NCBI GenBank assembly: GCA_964019335.1
Contig: OZ025749.1
Location: 124,001 to 188,000, forward strand
From: Diplonema japonicum
Lineage: Eukaryota > Euglenozoa > Diplonemea > Diplonemida > Diplonemidae
Direction of reading: 5' to 3'
DNA length: 64,000 bases
Under the pieces are notes generated by a model. The model was not told where the DNA came from and did no database searches. It was given only the letters and a program-made list of their open reading frames with translations. Position numbers and translations under genes: made by a program. Positions 1-12,481 of this stretch are shown here, piece by piece; position 1 is the stretch's first letter, and each line of letters starts with the position of its first letter.

Positions 1-2
1 TG

Positions 3-1927
<1,925 letters not shown>

Positions 1928-1952
<25 letters not shown>

Positions 1953-2765
1953 CTTTTTTTTTTTTTTCCCTCCACCTTTTTTGTTTATTTGTGTGATAAG
2001 TTTATTCCCCCCCCCACATTTTTTTCAAAAAAATTCAAAAAAAAATCTTTGCGAGAAAAAAAAAAAAAAAAAAACCCTGCCTTTGTTTTTTTTTTTTTTT
2101 TCCCCTCAAAAAAAAAATTGATGTTGGTACTTTTAGAAGGGGTGAACTTTTTTTTTTTGATTATTCCCTTTTTTTTTTTCCCAGGCTGTGATGAGAAAGT
2201 GACTCCGACTAGCAACCTGAAAGAAAAAAAAAAAAAGGAGGGGAGGGGAAAAAGAATCGTTGTTGAGTACACAACGTTTCTTTTTTTTTTTTGTTATTTT
2301 CTCTTATTCAAGCATAGCATACACGTTGTGTAACCCGATCTGGGGGGGGGGGGTTTCTTTTTTATAAAATCTTTTTTATTTATTTATTTTATTTCAGTTT
2401 TGTTGAAATAACGTGACACATCGATACCTTCAGCACATATTTGCTGTTTTGTATTTTTTTTTTTTTCTTTTTTTTTAGATTGGAGCAATGTGTGTGCTAT
2501 GCCAAACACACTTTTAAAAAAAAAAGAAATTCTGAAAAAGTCTTTCCCCCTCCCCCCCAAAATATAGCCTCGCACTCTCTTCTTTTCTCTGCATTTTAAA
2601 TCCCCCCCTCCCCCTTTCCCCCCTCCTCAGCTAGCATTGCTGCATAGAAAATCTAGTTTGGGGTAGTTGGCCTTGTAGTGGTGATTTTTCCCTGTTCGTA
2701 TTTTCTTTTTTTTCTTTTTTCTTCTTTCTTCGTCCTCTAAGTATTGTTACGCCTTTTGCACTGTT

Positions 2766-2806
<41 letters not shown>

Positions 2807-3411
2807 TTTTTTCTTGTCGTTAAAAGGATCAACATACCATCGTACTTATATTGGACCAAAAATATTTTTTTTGTAAAACGATGCCGCCTCAGGACCGAGA
2901 GATGTTCTTTAAATATCCTCCCACGGCAGCTGACCCCCCTGAAACGGAAAAAAAAAAAAAAAAAAGAAAAAAAAATGCTTGAAATGGATAAAATTATGGA
3001 TTTTTGTTCAAGAACAAAAAAAAAAACTCGAAATTCTTACAAAAAAAATACGAAAATTTATTTGAGAGATACAAGTGCGGTGTGTCAAAAAAAAAAAGTC
3101 TTTTTTAAAATTGTATAAATATTTTTGATACGGGGGGGGGGGGGGGGGGGGTGGACAAGGGTATGAACTAATATCTTCCCATGCCCTCTCCGACGGTTTA
3201 AGCTTTTTGTTTTTTTTTTTTTCTATTTTTTTTTTTCCATTGTTTTTTATTCTCTTTGCTTCTTTCTTACTTACAGATACACACAGAAGAAAGAAAGGAG
3301 GAAAAAAAAAAAGGAAAAAAAAAAAAACTCACTCCCTTACCTGTTTCTTTCTTTCGTAATTCCGTGTTTCTTTCATCCCCCCATTCCGTCAAAACACGAA
3401 AAAAAAAAAGG

Positions 3412-3451
<40 letters not shown>

Positions 3452-4243
3452 AAAAGGCTTAGTTTCAAAAATATTTTTCAGGCGTCCTGTCACATACCGC
3501 AGGTACCCTTAAATGTCTCTTTTTTTTTTTTTTTTTTTTTTTCTGCGTTCCCTTAGTATTTTGTCGCTAAATTTGAAAAAGACTTTTTTGGTTTTTGGTT
3601 AAATGTCTCTTTTCTTCTTTTTTGTGTAGAAGGGGAGGGGTTTTGATTTTATTGTTTTTTTTCTTTTTTTTTTTCTTTTTTTCTTGATTCACCGTATTTC
3701 GCCCCGAGCCACCCCCCTATCTCCCCCGGTCAAAAAGAAAAAAAAAAAAGAACACCAAAAAAAAAAAAAAAAAAAAAAAAAAAAGCCTTTTTAACTTTTT
3801 TTTTTTGGGAGAGTATAAAAGAAAACACAAAAAAAAATAATAAAAAGAACGAGAATTTAATATAAAAAAAAAAAAAAAAAAGAAGAAAGCTTAATCTCTT
3901 AATCTTTTTTCACGGGAGAAGAAAAAAAAAAAGGTTTCCCACTGAATGAGAAAATTTGCCCTCAAAAAAGTGGCAATAAGAAAAGAAAAAAAAAGGGGGA
4001 GGAAAAAAAAGCCAACCCCCCGGATTCGGGGGGCAGATGCTAAAAAGTAAAAGTAGCCTCAAAAGAAAGAAGGGGGGGAAGGGATGAGGGGGAAAACACA
4101 AAAGTTTTCTGGGCAACTTTTCCCTCCAGGTGACAAAATTAAGAGGATTTTCTTTCTTTTTTTTTTTTTTTTTCTGTTTCCCCGTATCTCCACAAAAAAA
4201 AAAAAAAAAGAGGAGGGAGGGGGCGGGGGAAAAAAAAGAAAAA
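1928..4243. other. Homopolymer-rich intergenic DNA
   Basis: No gene is recognisable in these 2.3 kb. The stretch is dominated by A-, T-, G- and C-runs, including about 38 T near 2767, about 21 G near 3132 and an A-run near 3417-3449. The word CCCTTAAATGTCTCT occurs at about 3506, and a variant at about 3597. Frames that remain open here encode only Phe- or Lys-runs. Confidence 0.8.
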
Positions 4244-4867
4244 ATGTCATCACCACCAAGTGCAACCATACCGGTGAAGGAGATGGACGGGGATTACGGG
4301 CTGAAGTACTGCATTCCCTTAAGGGGACGCCCGAGCAGAGAATTTTTCAGTGTGAATGAAATGGCTGGCGTGAACACCTTTGATGAGGTGATGCGCGTGG
4401 CAATGTTAAAGGAACCACCCTTCCCGGTGGCTAAGGCTGAGAAGGAACTGTGGACATGGGTATACTGGAGAAACTATGGCTATCTTGTGGGAGGAGGCCT
4501 TGCAGGAGGAGGCCTCGGCTACATTAGTGCACCACGTGTTGGTGCAACTCATTTCATCAATGTAGAAAGGATGATGGTCCATTCAAGATCTTTTTTCTCC
4601 CTCGCTGGGGTCGCCCTCGCCGGGCTAACAATGGACTATTTCGATGTGGATGGCCACTATGACATGACCGCGAGTGCCTTAGAATCGCGGACGCCTCTCG
4701 GAGACTTCACAAGGGTGACGTTTGAAAAAGAACTGCAAAAGGACCTCGGAACCCTCAGCGTGATATCAGGAAGCATGCAAATAGGATCCCAGGCAATGGA
4801 CACAGTGCACCGGGCGTATGACGCAAACGTCCCGGGGTCCATTAGGAACCTGTTTTCCAACGTCTGA
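4244..4867 (+). CDS. Small membrane protein, unrecognised family
   Basis: A 207-residue protein that I do not recognise. The start is the first ATG after the A-rich leader; the frame is open further upstream, but only through homopolymer sequence. Two hydrophobic stretches are visible: a glycine-rich one around residues 87-102 (YGYLVGGGLAGGGLGY) and one around 125-138 (FFSLAGVALAGLTM). The flanks are charged, and the N-terminal 80 residues look soluble. The two glycine-rich hairpin-like segments are loosely reminiscent of small inner-mitochondrial-membrane proteins, but no Tim17-type signature is present, so no function is assigned. The next gene begins only 86 bases downstream on the same strand. 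Confidence 0.75.
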   Translation: MSSPPSATIPVKEMDGDYGLKYCIPLRGRPSREFFSVNEMAGVNTFDEVMRVAMLKEPPFPVAKAEKELWTWVYWRNYGYLVGGGLAGGGLGYISAPRVGATHFINVERMMVHSRSFFSLAGVALAGLTMDYFDVDGHYDMTASALESRTPLGDFTRVTFEKELQKDLGTLSVISGSMQIGSQAMDTVHRAYDANVPGSIRNLFSNV

Positions 4868-4953
4868 ATTCTTTTTTTTTTTTATTATTTTTTTTTCTCA
4901 AAAAAAAAAAAAAAAAAAAAAAAGAGGAGGGGCAAAAAAAAAAAAAAAAAAAA

Positions 4954-7900
4954 ATGTCGGGTGGTGACGGGGTCTGCACACACTTCACACGGTCGTGCTC
5001 CGTATTCACCACGTGCTGCAAAAAAAAGTACCCGTGCCACGTGTGTCACAACGAGGCGGGAAAATGCAAAAAAGTGGTTAAAGCGGCAGACGTTAAGGTG
5101 GTCTGCAACGAATGCGGCGTTGAAGGCAAAAACGGGCCGAAATGCATGCATTGCAAAACGAGCCTCGCCGTAATATTCTGCGAAAAATGCGTGATTTGGG
5201 ACGACACCGACCGGCACTGCAAGGCCTGCGGCTTCTGCGTGAAAAAAAACCTGACCCACTGTGACAAATGCAAGCGGTGCGACACGCCACACATTTGCCC
5301 GGATGACATCCCACCCAGCACAAAATGCACAAAGTGCGACACACCATTCTCCGTCTCCACCTCCGACAGCGTGATCAAGTCATCTTGCGGCAATCTGTTG
5401 TACCACAGAAGGTGTCTCTCTTTAATATCATCCCCGGTACCATCTGAAATGTCAAACGGCGTCTCTCCTGCCTTCACCCATCGTGTCGACGATTCTACAG
5501 CACACAGCACACTCATCATTCGTGAAGCGGACATCGCTGGGTTCAATTTGGATCTGTCACCTGATTCCGAGTCCAAAATTTCAGTTTCTATCTATTGCAC
5601 AGCCGACCATGTGGCGAGGAACACAAAGGACAAATCGGAAACCGGCAGCTGGAAAGTCGAAAAGGGACGGCTTCTTCTCTCTAACATACAGGGCAACAAG
5701 TACAAATTCGCGGGGACTGACTACATCCCACCCCATCCGAGCGATCTCACCATGAAGGAAATAGGCGGTCGTGCTATTTTAACAGTCCGTCCCGGGCTTG
5801 AAAAGGACACCCGGGTAAAGCGATGCCCGAAATACTGGCAATGGGACGAACAGGACGGCGGGGACGGCTGCCTCGGCCGCATACAAGACGGAGTCGACAA
5901 AGCAAGAGAAGGCGGTTGTTGGGCTTCCGTAAAATGGGACAAAAGCGGAGACACAAACTCTTACAGATGGGGTTCTGAGCACGCGTTGGACTTGTTCACA
6001 GACCACTGCCGCACGCCAAGCTCTTCTCCTCCGACCGCTCCAAAAATACGAGTTCATCAACCAACGAACTACATTGTGTTTGAAAACACAGCGTACTGCC
6101 TGTTAGGTGACATGCCTTTCGACACCACATCGGCACCTTCAAGTGCCACGCTCATCCCTTTGCGTTGGGAACCCGCCGGACTGACGTCAATCTTGGTGAC
6201 ATTTTTCGCGAAGATGAAGGTTTGGTCGCAGGTGGAAATCGCTGACAGAAACGGCGAGGTGTACAAAGGAAGCAAGAAAGTAACCTCGGGGGTCAAAATC
6301 TCCACAGAGATGCGGAAGTACAAAGTCGCACGCTCAAAGTGCAACCTCCTATTAAGATCTACCACCGCACTAGAATGGGTTAGACACACCAAGGGTGGCC
6401 GTGTCGTCAGGCTGTACGACATGGTACGCGTGTCAGCGGACGTAGCGAAACCAAAACACGGCTGGGGTTCTGTGAAGCACGGCCACACCGGTACCGTGTC
6501 GAAAATAACCTCGGAGGAGAAGTGCACTGTATATTTTTCGACGGACGGGTGGTCCGCTGCATCTGCGGAGATGGAAATACAAACCCTCCCAACGGAAACC
6601 GCTGCAGCAACACCATCGACAGAATCAAACGAACTTCTACACCAGCACGAGCTTTGCACAGCTTGCTGCGAGCGCTACAACAAGTCGTCGAAAGAATGCT
6701 CCGGAAACGATCATCTCTATCAACCTTCCTCACAGTTGAACCGAAAAGATATGAAGATCAAAGTCCCCACGCCTGTAAAGGCAACCATCGTGGGGAAAAC
6801 AATCCGGGAACCGGGGATCGCTTTAAAACAGTTCCGGGGCCGAGTGGTGGCGAAGATCAACGGCGAAACAATGGCAACGGATAAGGAAATTCAAAAAGCG
6901 TTTTCCGATGTTGAAAACACCGCGATTGACATTGAGTTCGAACCGTGCGAGGAAACGATGGAAAGTTGCCACGGGTGCGGGGTGGAGATCCGTACCGACG
7001 GCAAGGAAAGATGGGACTCATTCGGGTGCTCGTGCAGCGGGTTATTATTCTGCCCGTGGTGCGTTGTCAAATCGAACAAAAAAGTTCAAATTCAAGGTGA
7101 AGGATGCCTCCAGTCTTGCAGGGTCGGCGACCGCCCTCCATGTGTTATCCCCAACGACGTGTACTGGCACGAGTCCCACGGCCTTTGCTCCGCCGTTCGG
7201 TCAACACAGCACTTTGCCGAAATGCGTGTATTCGGCAAACCCATTGCCCCGAGGCTCGCCCCGTTGTCCCCGGCAGATGATCCCGATTTGGCGAGCAACA
7301 ACAACCCCTCTGTGATCTTCCCTTGTTTGGGCCATTACACGGCGATGAGCGTGGCTGGAGCTGCGGTTTCCAAGGGTGTTCTCCAGTTTGACATCACAGT
7401 GGAAACAAAAAGCAGAACATCTAAAATATTTGTCGGGTTCACCACCCCTGATCTTGTCCCGGAACACCGCGAGTCCGCGAGTCTCCCAGGCACACCATCG
7501 TGCACCATCAACTGCGCAACAGGTTATGTGTACATCAACGATAAGCAGACGAAACTGGGTCTACCCGCGCTTCTCCCTGGTGGGACAGTTCACTGTTACC
7601 TCGATCTCGACAAAGGTGTTGTGTACTTTCGGTCGAACGGTACTACCACCGAGGCCGTTGCGGTTAATGAGGTGTTCCGGAGCATCTGTCAGGCAAGGGG
7701 CATCGCAGCCTTCCCGTACGCTATAGGAAACGAATGCATCGTGAGCGACAGAATCCGCACCTCTGAAGACCCAACCTTCTGGGTCCTCAAGGAATGGTTG
7801 TGGTACTCCACAGGCCCTTACCACTCCGGAGCGATGGTTTCCATTGGCGGTGACAAGCTTGCCACGGTAGTAGTCCCACCTATAGAAGGCAGGGTAACCG

Positions 7901-10900
7901 TGAGGATGGATTCAGGCTGCCTTGAAGAAATTGTTCTAGATGGGAAATCTCTATGCCCCGTGTACGCCACGTCTGCAAGGTGCAAGGTCACCTCGTCAGG
8001 GAGGCTCGTGGCTCCCGACAACGTGACAGGGGAGTACTACTGCGGGTCGTCGTATCCCGAACCCGATATGTCACACCCTGGTATTACCCTTTCCGCGCAT
8101 TGTGTGCCGAGCCAATGGAAGGAACCTTGCAAGGCGTGCAGGGAGGAACAACCGAGCACCCTTGACGGAAAGCAAAATCCTGTTCACTTCTACAACGACG
8201 CTACCGGGAAGACATGTCGAGGGCTTCTCTTGGAGCAGGACACGGATGGATCCCACACAGTTCTGACATTTCCGGAGGGGGCTCTCGCAAGGTCGGTCCC
8301 CTCCAAGAGGATACGGGCTGCGAAATTTTTGTACGAAGTCGGGGAAAGAGTTACAAGCTTCGACATACTCACGGCAGGTGAAACAGAGGCTGCGGAGGCC
8401 ATCCTGTCTCGTACGCTGTCTGACACAGGCGAAGCTTATTACAAGATTGAAAAAGGCTGGGTTCGATCAGATGCTCTCCGCCCTGCATTCTCTCCTTCTT
8501 TGGTGTACAACTCCACAGCAGCACCTCCGCATTGGGCGTGGCAGTGCCCCGTCACGGAGGCCTTCACATGCTCTCTGAAGGGTCCTTGCGAGTCCTGCGA
8601 GAAATTGAGATTCGGCCGCGCAACTGTTATAACCGACAAGCCCGACAAGAAAAAAGAAAAGAAAGAGGAACCCGAAACGAAGAAAGATCCGGTGCTTGAT
8701 GAAAAAGACGTTCCACCACCAACAACTTGGACCTGCAAAGTGTGCACTTTTGTGAACCCTCTGGACAAGGCAAAATGCGAAATGTGCGAGTCCGCAAAAC
8801 CCGCAGAGAAAAAGAAGAGGGAAACCCTCACGAAAGGGAAAAAAAAGCTCGCCGCAGGGTGCGATGTTTTTGTAAAGGTCAACAAAAGGACGGCAAAGGT
8901 GTCGGAGAGGGTGACGGACGGGAAGTACAAAGGAAAATATAAAATAATCTACGACGACGGCAGCTCGTACCACTGCACGCCTGGAGAGCTCAAACTATTG
9001 AAAGAGAAGGACGAGCCAAGCAAGGAACCCGACAAAACAGCTAAAACCGACGCTCCGCCAAGCTCTCTCTACGGCGCCAGGGTTTACAAGGAAAAAAACA
9101 AACCCCCGGAGATAACCACCATAGATGACGTTGGGCGGGAATTCATCTCAGCATCCCCAATCCCGCTGCTTTCCAAAATCATAGCTCTACCCCACGGCCC
9201 GGGGGTAGTTGCAAGATATTTCCCTGATGATGATACCTATTTAGTGAGCATTGAGGGGGTGAAATTCGTGGTTGTCCCATTCAACGATATCATCCCCGAC
9301 CACAGGAAGGAGAAGTGGGGTGTCACATCGTCGGGGAGAATCTCTTGGAAACAACGTGATGGGAAGTTCTATTGCAAGTTGCCCGGGACAACACAGTGCA
9401 TCGACTGCGCGCACATGAGCAACGAAACACTACAGGGTCTTCACAGTGTAGGCGATGCTGTAATGGTCAAGAAGAACGAGGCCGCCAGGGCAGAGAGCGC
9501 ATTCATTGTTCGAATCACCCCGGAAACTATCCACGTAGTTGGGAGTGGGAAGGAGTCCCTCGAGGTGGCGCACCACTTAGTCCGCCCTTCTACCGCGCGC
9601 AAGGACATCCACGACCCCTTCACAACCGCTTTCGACAATGCAACCTTGTTGAAGAGAACTGTCGAAAGGAAACGCCTCATTCTCCCTGCTTCCGACGCGC
9701 AGCGTATGAAAACACCGAAAATCGCGGTGGACTTGTGGCCGGCGAAGGAGAGGGCTGGATTCTTGGTATGGAAAGAAGAAAAAAAAAAAAAAAAAAACCC
9801 ACAGTTCTGGACCAGCAAAAAACAACCGAAAAAACTGACAAGCGTCCAACTGGGAGGCAGAATGGTATTATTATTTTTTCTTTTTTTTCAAAAAAAAAAA
9901 AAAAAAAAAAAAAAGATCCACTTCGACCTCGCTGCACGCATCTTTTCGTTCACGACACCGTCCTCGTCTTGCTCCCTGGCACGGTGCTCTTCGCTGTGGG
10001 CCTTCGTGCACGGCAAGCACTTCAAGGTGACCGTCCATGACGTCTCCGACCTCAAGAACGCTGTGTCGCAAAAACGCACGGTGGACAAAGTCCGCTTCAC
10101 ATCGAGCGATTTCAACACTATTTGCGACGAGGAGATGGAAGGCATTGCAGCAACTACGGTTGCCTTAGAACTCACAGGGACAAGCACCGACGACGACAAC
10201 ATGGCTGTGCGGAACATAATCGGCGGGGTTGATGTACCATGGGAGGCACGGGAACCCGGAAAATGCTTGGAACAAATCAACGATGGTTCCATCGAAGCCA
10301 CTGACGAAGAAAAATCGGAGATGCTTAGTCTCATCGTCAAGGACATGGAAAAAAAAGTCGGCGGGTGCAAACCCGCGGATTTTTACAAATACATCCTGAC
10401 ACAGTTAAAATCCATCGACGAGGAAGAAGAAGCTAGATACCTCAACCTCGCGCGTTTCGAAATCATGCGAAAGAACAAAAAAACAGTCTCGCTTCTCCGT
10501 TCGACGGACGGATGTGTTGATGGATACACATCGGTAGCCTCATTATGGGTACCCGGAGCGCCCGGGTTAAAAACAGGCATGATAGCTCGTCGCAAGAAAA
10601 ACCCGAAAACCGGGTACATTATCGCAACGGAGGGCGCAGAAGTCAAAGTTGAGTTCTCAGGAGAAATTTGGAAAGGCTGTCCGACCGGGTTAGAAATCCG
10701 GATCCCTTCTGTATCCGAAGGCCCGGACGGCTACCGGATAGACACTGAGAATCGGAAGTTTAAAAATTTAGCGTCATTGACATTTGCACAGTTTACACAC
10801 GGGTCTAGAAAAATCTCGCCGGTCGACGTCAGGGTATTCGAAAATTCCCCGATGTTGAAAGAACTGGAGTTCAACGAGGTCGCGCTGAACGTTTCAGAAA

Positions 10901-11919
10901 TACAGAATTTGATGAGATGCCTGGCATCGTCACGGATCACAACGCTCCGCCTTCAAAACCGTAAGGATTTGTACCAGTTATCGACACTATGCGAGGCAGA
11001 GGTTGTCGTACCAAATATGAGACGCTTTGCTTTTCAACAAACGAAGATTACAGCGGCTGACGTGACCGGGGTTCAGAAAATTTTCCCGAATTTAGAACAG
11101 CTATGCTTGGCGTCGAACTGCACCGGTGAAAAATCCGAGGCGAGATTCACCCCAGGACTTTTAAAGTTCGCTTCTTTGAAACGTCTCAAAATCGCCCACG
11201 AAAACACAAACTGCAAATGTTTTGAAAACGACGGGGAACAGTGGGGGAAGGTCCTCTCGAACTTCTCCTCCTTCGACCGGTTTGAAGTCGCTGGTGCGAA
11301 TCCTTTCAATGCAACCCCTGAAGCGGGTTCATCATACACACAAGCAGCGTTTTTAGTATGCTCGGCAACGGGGATCGAAAAAATTCCGAAAAGTTTCAGC
11401 GGGTTCTTCGGAAACTTGACGAAGCTTCACGTGACTAATCTACCGCTTGACGGTTTGGATACATTCTCTGTAATGTTTGGAGGGAATAAACATTTGAGGG
11501 ATGTGAAGGTGACGATCAGGCTGCAGTCGGTTAGACATGTAACTGATGAAGCGATTATGCTGGTTGCGAAAACGCAAAAAAATCTCAAAGATTTTTCGCT
11601 GTCCGGGCATCAAGCCACGTTAGATGGAATGTCTGCGTGGTTCCCTTACACTTCAAGATCTGTTCGTATACTGGCTGTTTCAAACCCAGGTCTTCGGTCT
11701 CTCTCCTTGGCAGGCTCGCTTGTTTCTGATGATGGGGTTGCTTTTCTCGCCACGCACCTGCGAATGCTGAATCATTTGAACCTAACCGGGTGTTGCCTAT
11801 TGAACGGCCTTGCGCCTGTTTACAGCGTTCCCAAGAGGGCGGTTTCCCTCGAGATTACTGGGGATGGCTTGGCATTGCTGGAGGAACTTCATAACAATAT
11901 TACTTTTTTGTCGCCTTGA
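4954..11919 (+). CDS. Giant CHY-zinc-finger / MIB-HERC2 / PDZ-like / SPRY / RanBP2-ZnF / LRR protein
   Basis: About 2,291 residues after removing two introns (9766-9804, 39 nt; 9865-9915, 51 nt). Both introns are multiples of three without stops, so the unspliced frame reads through as poly-Lys/Phe. Residues 7-112 form a CHY plus CTCHY zinc-finger array very like RCHY1/PIRH2 (CTHFTRSC, CHVCH, CNEC, CMHC, FCEKC, HCKACGFC, HCDKC). The RING finger that follows in RCHY1 is not evident. Then come a MIB/HERC2 domain (about 292-348, WQWDEQDGGDG to YRWG), a mind-bomb-type repeat (485-542, KHGWGSVKHGHTG), a PDZ-like stretch (617-666) and a SPRY-like domain (807-909). A RanBP2-type finger (about 1258-1283, WTCKVCTFVNPLDKAKCEMC), a Tudor-like segment (near 1302) and a C-terminal leucine-rich region (about 1900 to the end) complete it. 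A scaffold or E3 cofactor in ubiquitin signalling is plausible but inferred. Confidence 0.88.
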   Translation: MSGGDGVCTHFTRSCSVFTTCCKKKYPCHVCHNEAGKCKKVVKAADVKVVCNECGVEGKNGPKCMHCKTSLAVIFCEKCVIWDDTDRHCKACGFCVKKNLTHCDKCKRCDTPHICPDDIPPSTKCTKCDTPFSVSTSDSVIKSSCGNLLYHRRCLSLISSPVPSEMSNGVSPAFTHRVDDSTAHSTLIIREADIAGFNLDLSPDSESKISVSIYCTADHVARNTKDKSETGSWKVEKGRLLLSNIQGNKYKFAGTDYIPPHPSDLTMKEIGGRAILTVRPGLEKDTRVKRCPKYWQWDEQDGGDGCLGRIQDGVDKAREGGCWASVKWDKSGDTNSYRWGSEHALDLFTDHCRTPSSSPPTAPKIRVHQPTNYIVFENTAYCLLGDMPFDTTSAPSSATLIPLRWEPAGLTSILVTFFAKMKVWSQVEIADRNGEVYKGSKKVTSGVKISTEMRKYKVARSKCNLLLRSTTALEWVRHTKGGRVVRLYDMVRVSADVAKPKHGWGSVKHGHTGTVSKITSEEKCTVYFSTDGWSAASAEMEIQTLPTETAAATPSTESNELLHQHELCTACCERYNKSSKECSGNDHLYQPSSQLNRKDMKIKVPTPVKATIVGKTIREPGIALKQFRGRVVAKINGETMATDKEIQKAFSDVENTAIDIEFEPCEETMESCHGCGVEIRTDGKERWDSFGCSCSGLLFCPWCVVKSNKKVQIQGEGCLQSCRVGDRPPCVIPNDVYWHESHGLCSAVRSTQHFAEMRVFGKPIAPRLAPLSPADDPDLASNNNPSVIFPCLGHYTAMSVAGAAVSKGVLQFDITVETKSRTSKIFVGFTTPDLVPEHRESASLPGTPSCTINCATGYVYINDKQTKLGLPALLPGGTVHCYLDLDKGVVYFRSNGTTTEAVAVNEVFRSICQARGIAAFPYAIGNECIVSDRIRTSEDPTFWVLKEWLWYSTGPYHSGAMVSIGGDKLATVVVPPIEGRVTVRMDSGCLEEIVLDGKSLCPVYATSARCKVTSSGRLVAPDNVTGEYYCGSSYPEPDMSHPGITLSAHCVPSQWKEPCKACREEQPSTLDGKQNPVHFYNDATGKTCRGLLLEQDTDGSHTVLTFPEGALARSVPSKRIRAAKFLYEVGERVTSFDILTAGETEAAEAILSRTLSDTGEAYYKIEKGWVRSDALRPAFSPSLVYNSTAAPPHWAWQCPVTEAFTCSLKGPCESCEKLRFGRATVITDKPDKKKEKKEEPETKKDPVLDEKDVPPPTTWTCKVCTFVNPLDKAKCEMCESAKPAEKKKRETLTKGKKKLAAGCDVFVKVNKRTAKVSERVTDGKYKGKYKIIYDDGSSYHCTPGELKLLKEKDEPSKEPDKTAKTDAPPSSLYGARVYKEKNKPPEITTIDDVGREFISASPIPLLSKIIALPHGPGVVARYFPDDDTYLVSIEGVKFVVVPFNDIIPDHRKEKWGVTSSGRISWKQRDGKFYCKLPGTTQCIDCAHMSNETLQGLHSVGDAVMVKKNEAARAESAFIVRITPETIHVVGSGKESLEVAHHLVRPSTARKDIHDPFTTAFDNATLLKRTVERKRLILPASDAQRMKTPKIAVDLWPAKERAGFLVWKEEKKKKKNPQFWTSKKQPKKLTSVQLGGRMVLLFFLFFQKKKKKKKKIHFDLAARIFSFTTPSSSCSLARCSSLWAFVHGKHFKVTVHDVSDLKNAVSQKRTVDKVRFTSSDFNTICDEEMEGIAATTVALELTGTSTDDDNMAVRNIIGGVDVPWEAREPGKCLEQINDGSIEATDEEKSEMLSLIVKDMEKKVGGCKPADFYKYILTQLKSIDEEEEARYLNLARFEIMRKNKKTVSLLRSTDGCVDGYTSVASLWVPGAPGLKTGMIARRKKNPKTGYIIATEGAEVKVEFSGEIWKGCPTGLEIRIPSVSEGPDGYRIDTENRKFKNLASLTFAQFTHGSRKISPVDVRVFENSPMLKELEFNEVALNVSEIQNLMRCLASSRITTLRLQNRKDLYQLSTLCEAEVVVPNMRRFAFQQTKITAADVTGVQKIFPNLEQLCLASNCTGEKSEARFTPGLLKFASLKRLKIAHENTNCKCFENDGEQWGKVLSNFSSFDRFEVAGANPFNATPEAGSSYTQAAFLVCSATGIEKIPKSFSGFFGNLTKLHVTNLPLDGLDTFSVMFGGNKHLRDVKVTIRLQSVRHVTDEAIMLVAKTQKNLKDFSLSGHQATLDGMSAWFPYTSRSVRILAVSNPGLRSLSLAGSLVSDDGVAFLATHLRMLNHLNLTGCCLLNGLAPVYSVPKRAVSLEITGDGLALLEELHNNITFLSP

Positions 11920-11929
11920 TTTTTTTTTT

Positions 11930-11961
<32 letters not shown>

Positions 11962-12382
11962 TTTTTTTTGAATAAAAAAAGGGGGGAGTGTTTTTTTTTG
12001 GGGGGGGGTTGCTACACACAAAGAGAAAAAGAAAAAAAACTGCTGGTAAAATTTAAAAAAAAAAGGGGGGCGAGGGGGGAAAAAAACGTTCTTTTATTTT
12101 TTATTTTTACTTTTTTTTTTTTTAGAAAATTTCAAAAAAGGAAAGAGAAAAAAAAAAAAAAACAAACAAAAAAAAGACCTATCCTGCCCGTAATTGTTTT
12201 TTTTTTTCTTCTTCTTTGCTCTTATCGATTTCTTTCTTTTCCACCGAACCTACCCGGTACCTTTTCCTTTTTTTTTTTGTTTACCCTGCTTCCTTCCCCC
12301 TCTCCAAACCTCCCCCCCCCTTTTTTTTGCGCCCATTTTTTCCTTCTAACCTATATTCTTAAAAAAAAAAAAGCGGCACTTC

Positions 12383-12422
<40 letters not shown>

Positions 12423-12481
12423 ATCTCGCATCACAAAATCAAAAAAGTTTTTTTTTTTTCAACAACAAAAAAAAAAAAAAA
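11920..12481. other. Homopolymer-rich intergenic spacer
   Basis: About 560 bases of alternating T-, A- and C-runs, ending in an A-run that touches the next start codon. No gene, RNA or repeat family is recognised. Confidence 0.8.

Noticed and set aside
2744-3118. Open frames made of Phe- and Lys-runs in spacers (also 1989-2333, 3256-3462, 12000-12480, 14943-15395, 53064-53315)
   Set aside because: They arise because T- and A-runs contain no stop codons. No conserved residues or plausible starts.
4244-4867. Tim17/Tim22-type translocase identity for the small membrane protein
   Set aside because: Glycine-rich hydrophobic segments are suggestive, but the family signature and four-helix layout are not visible.
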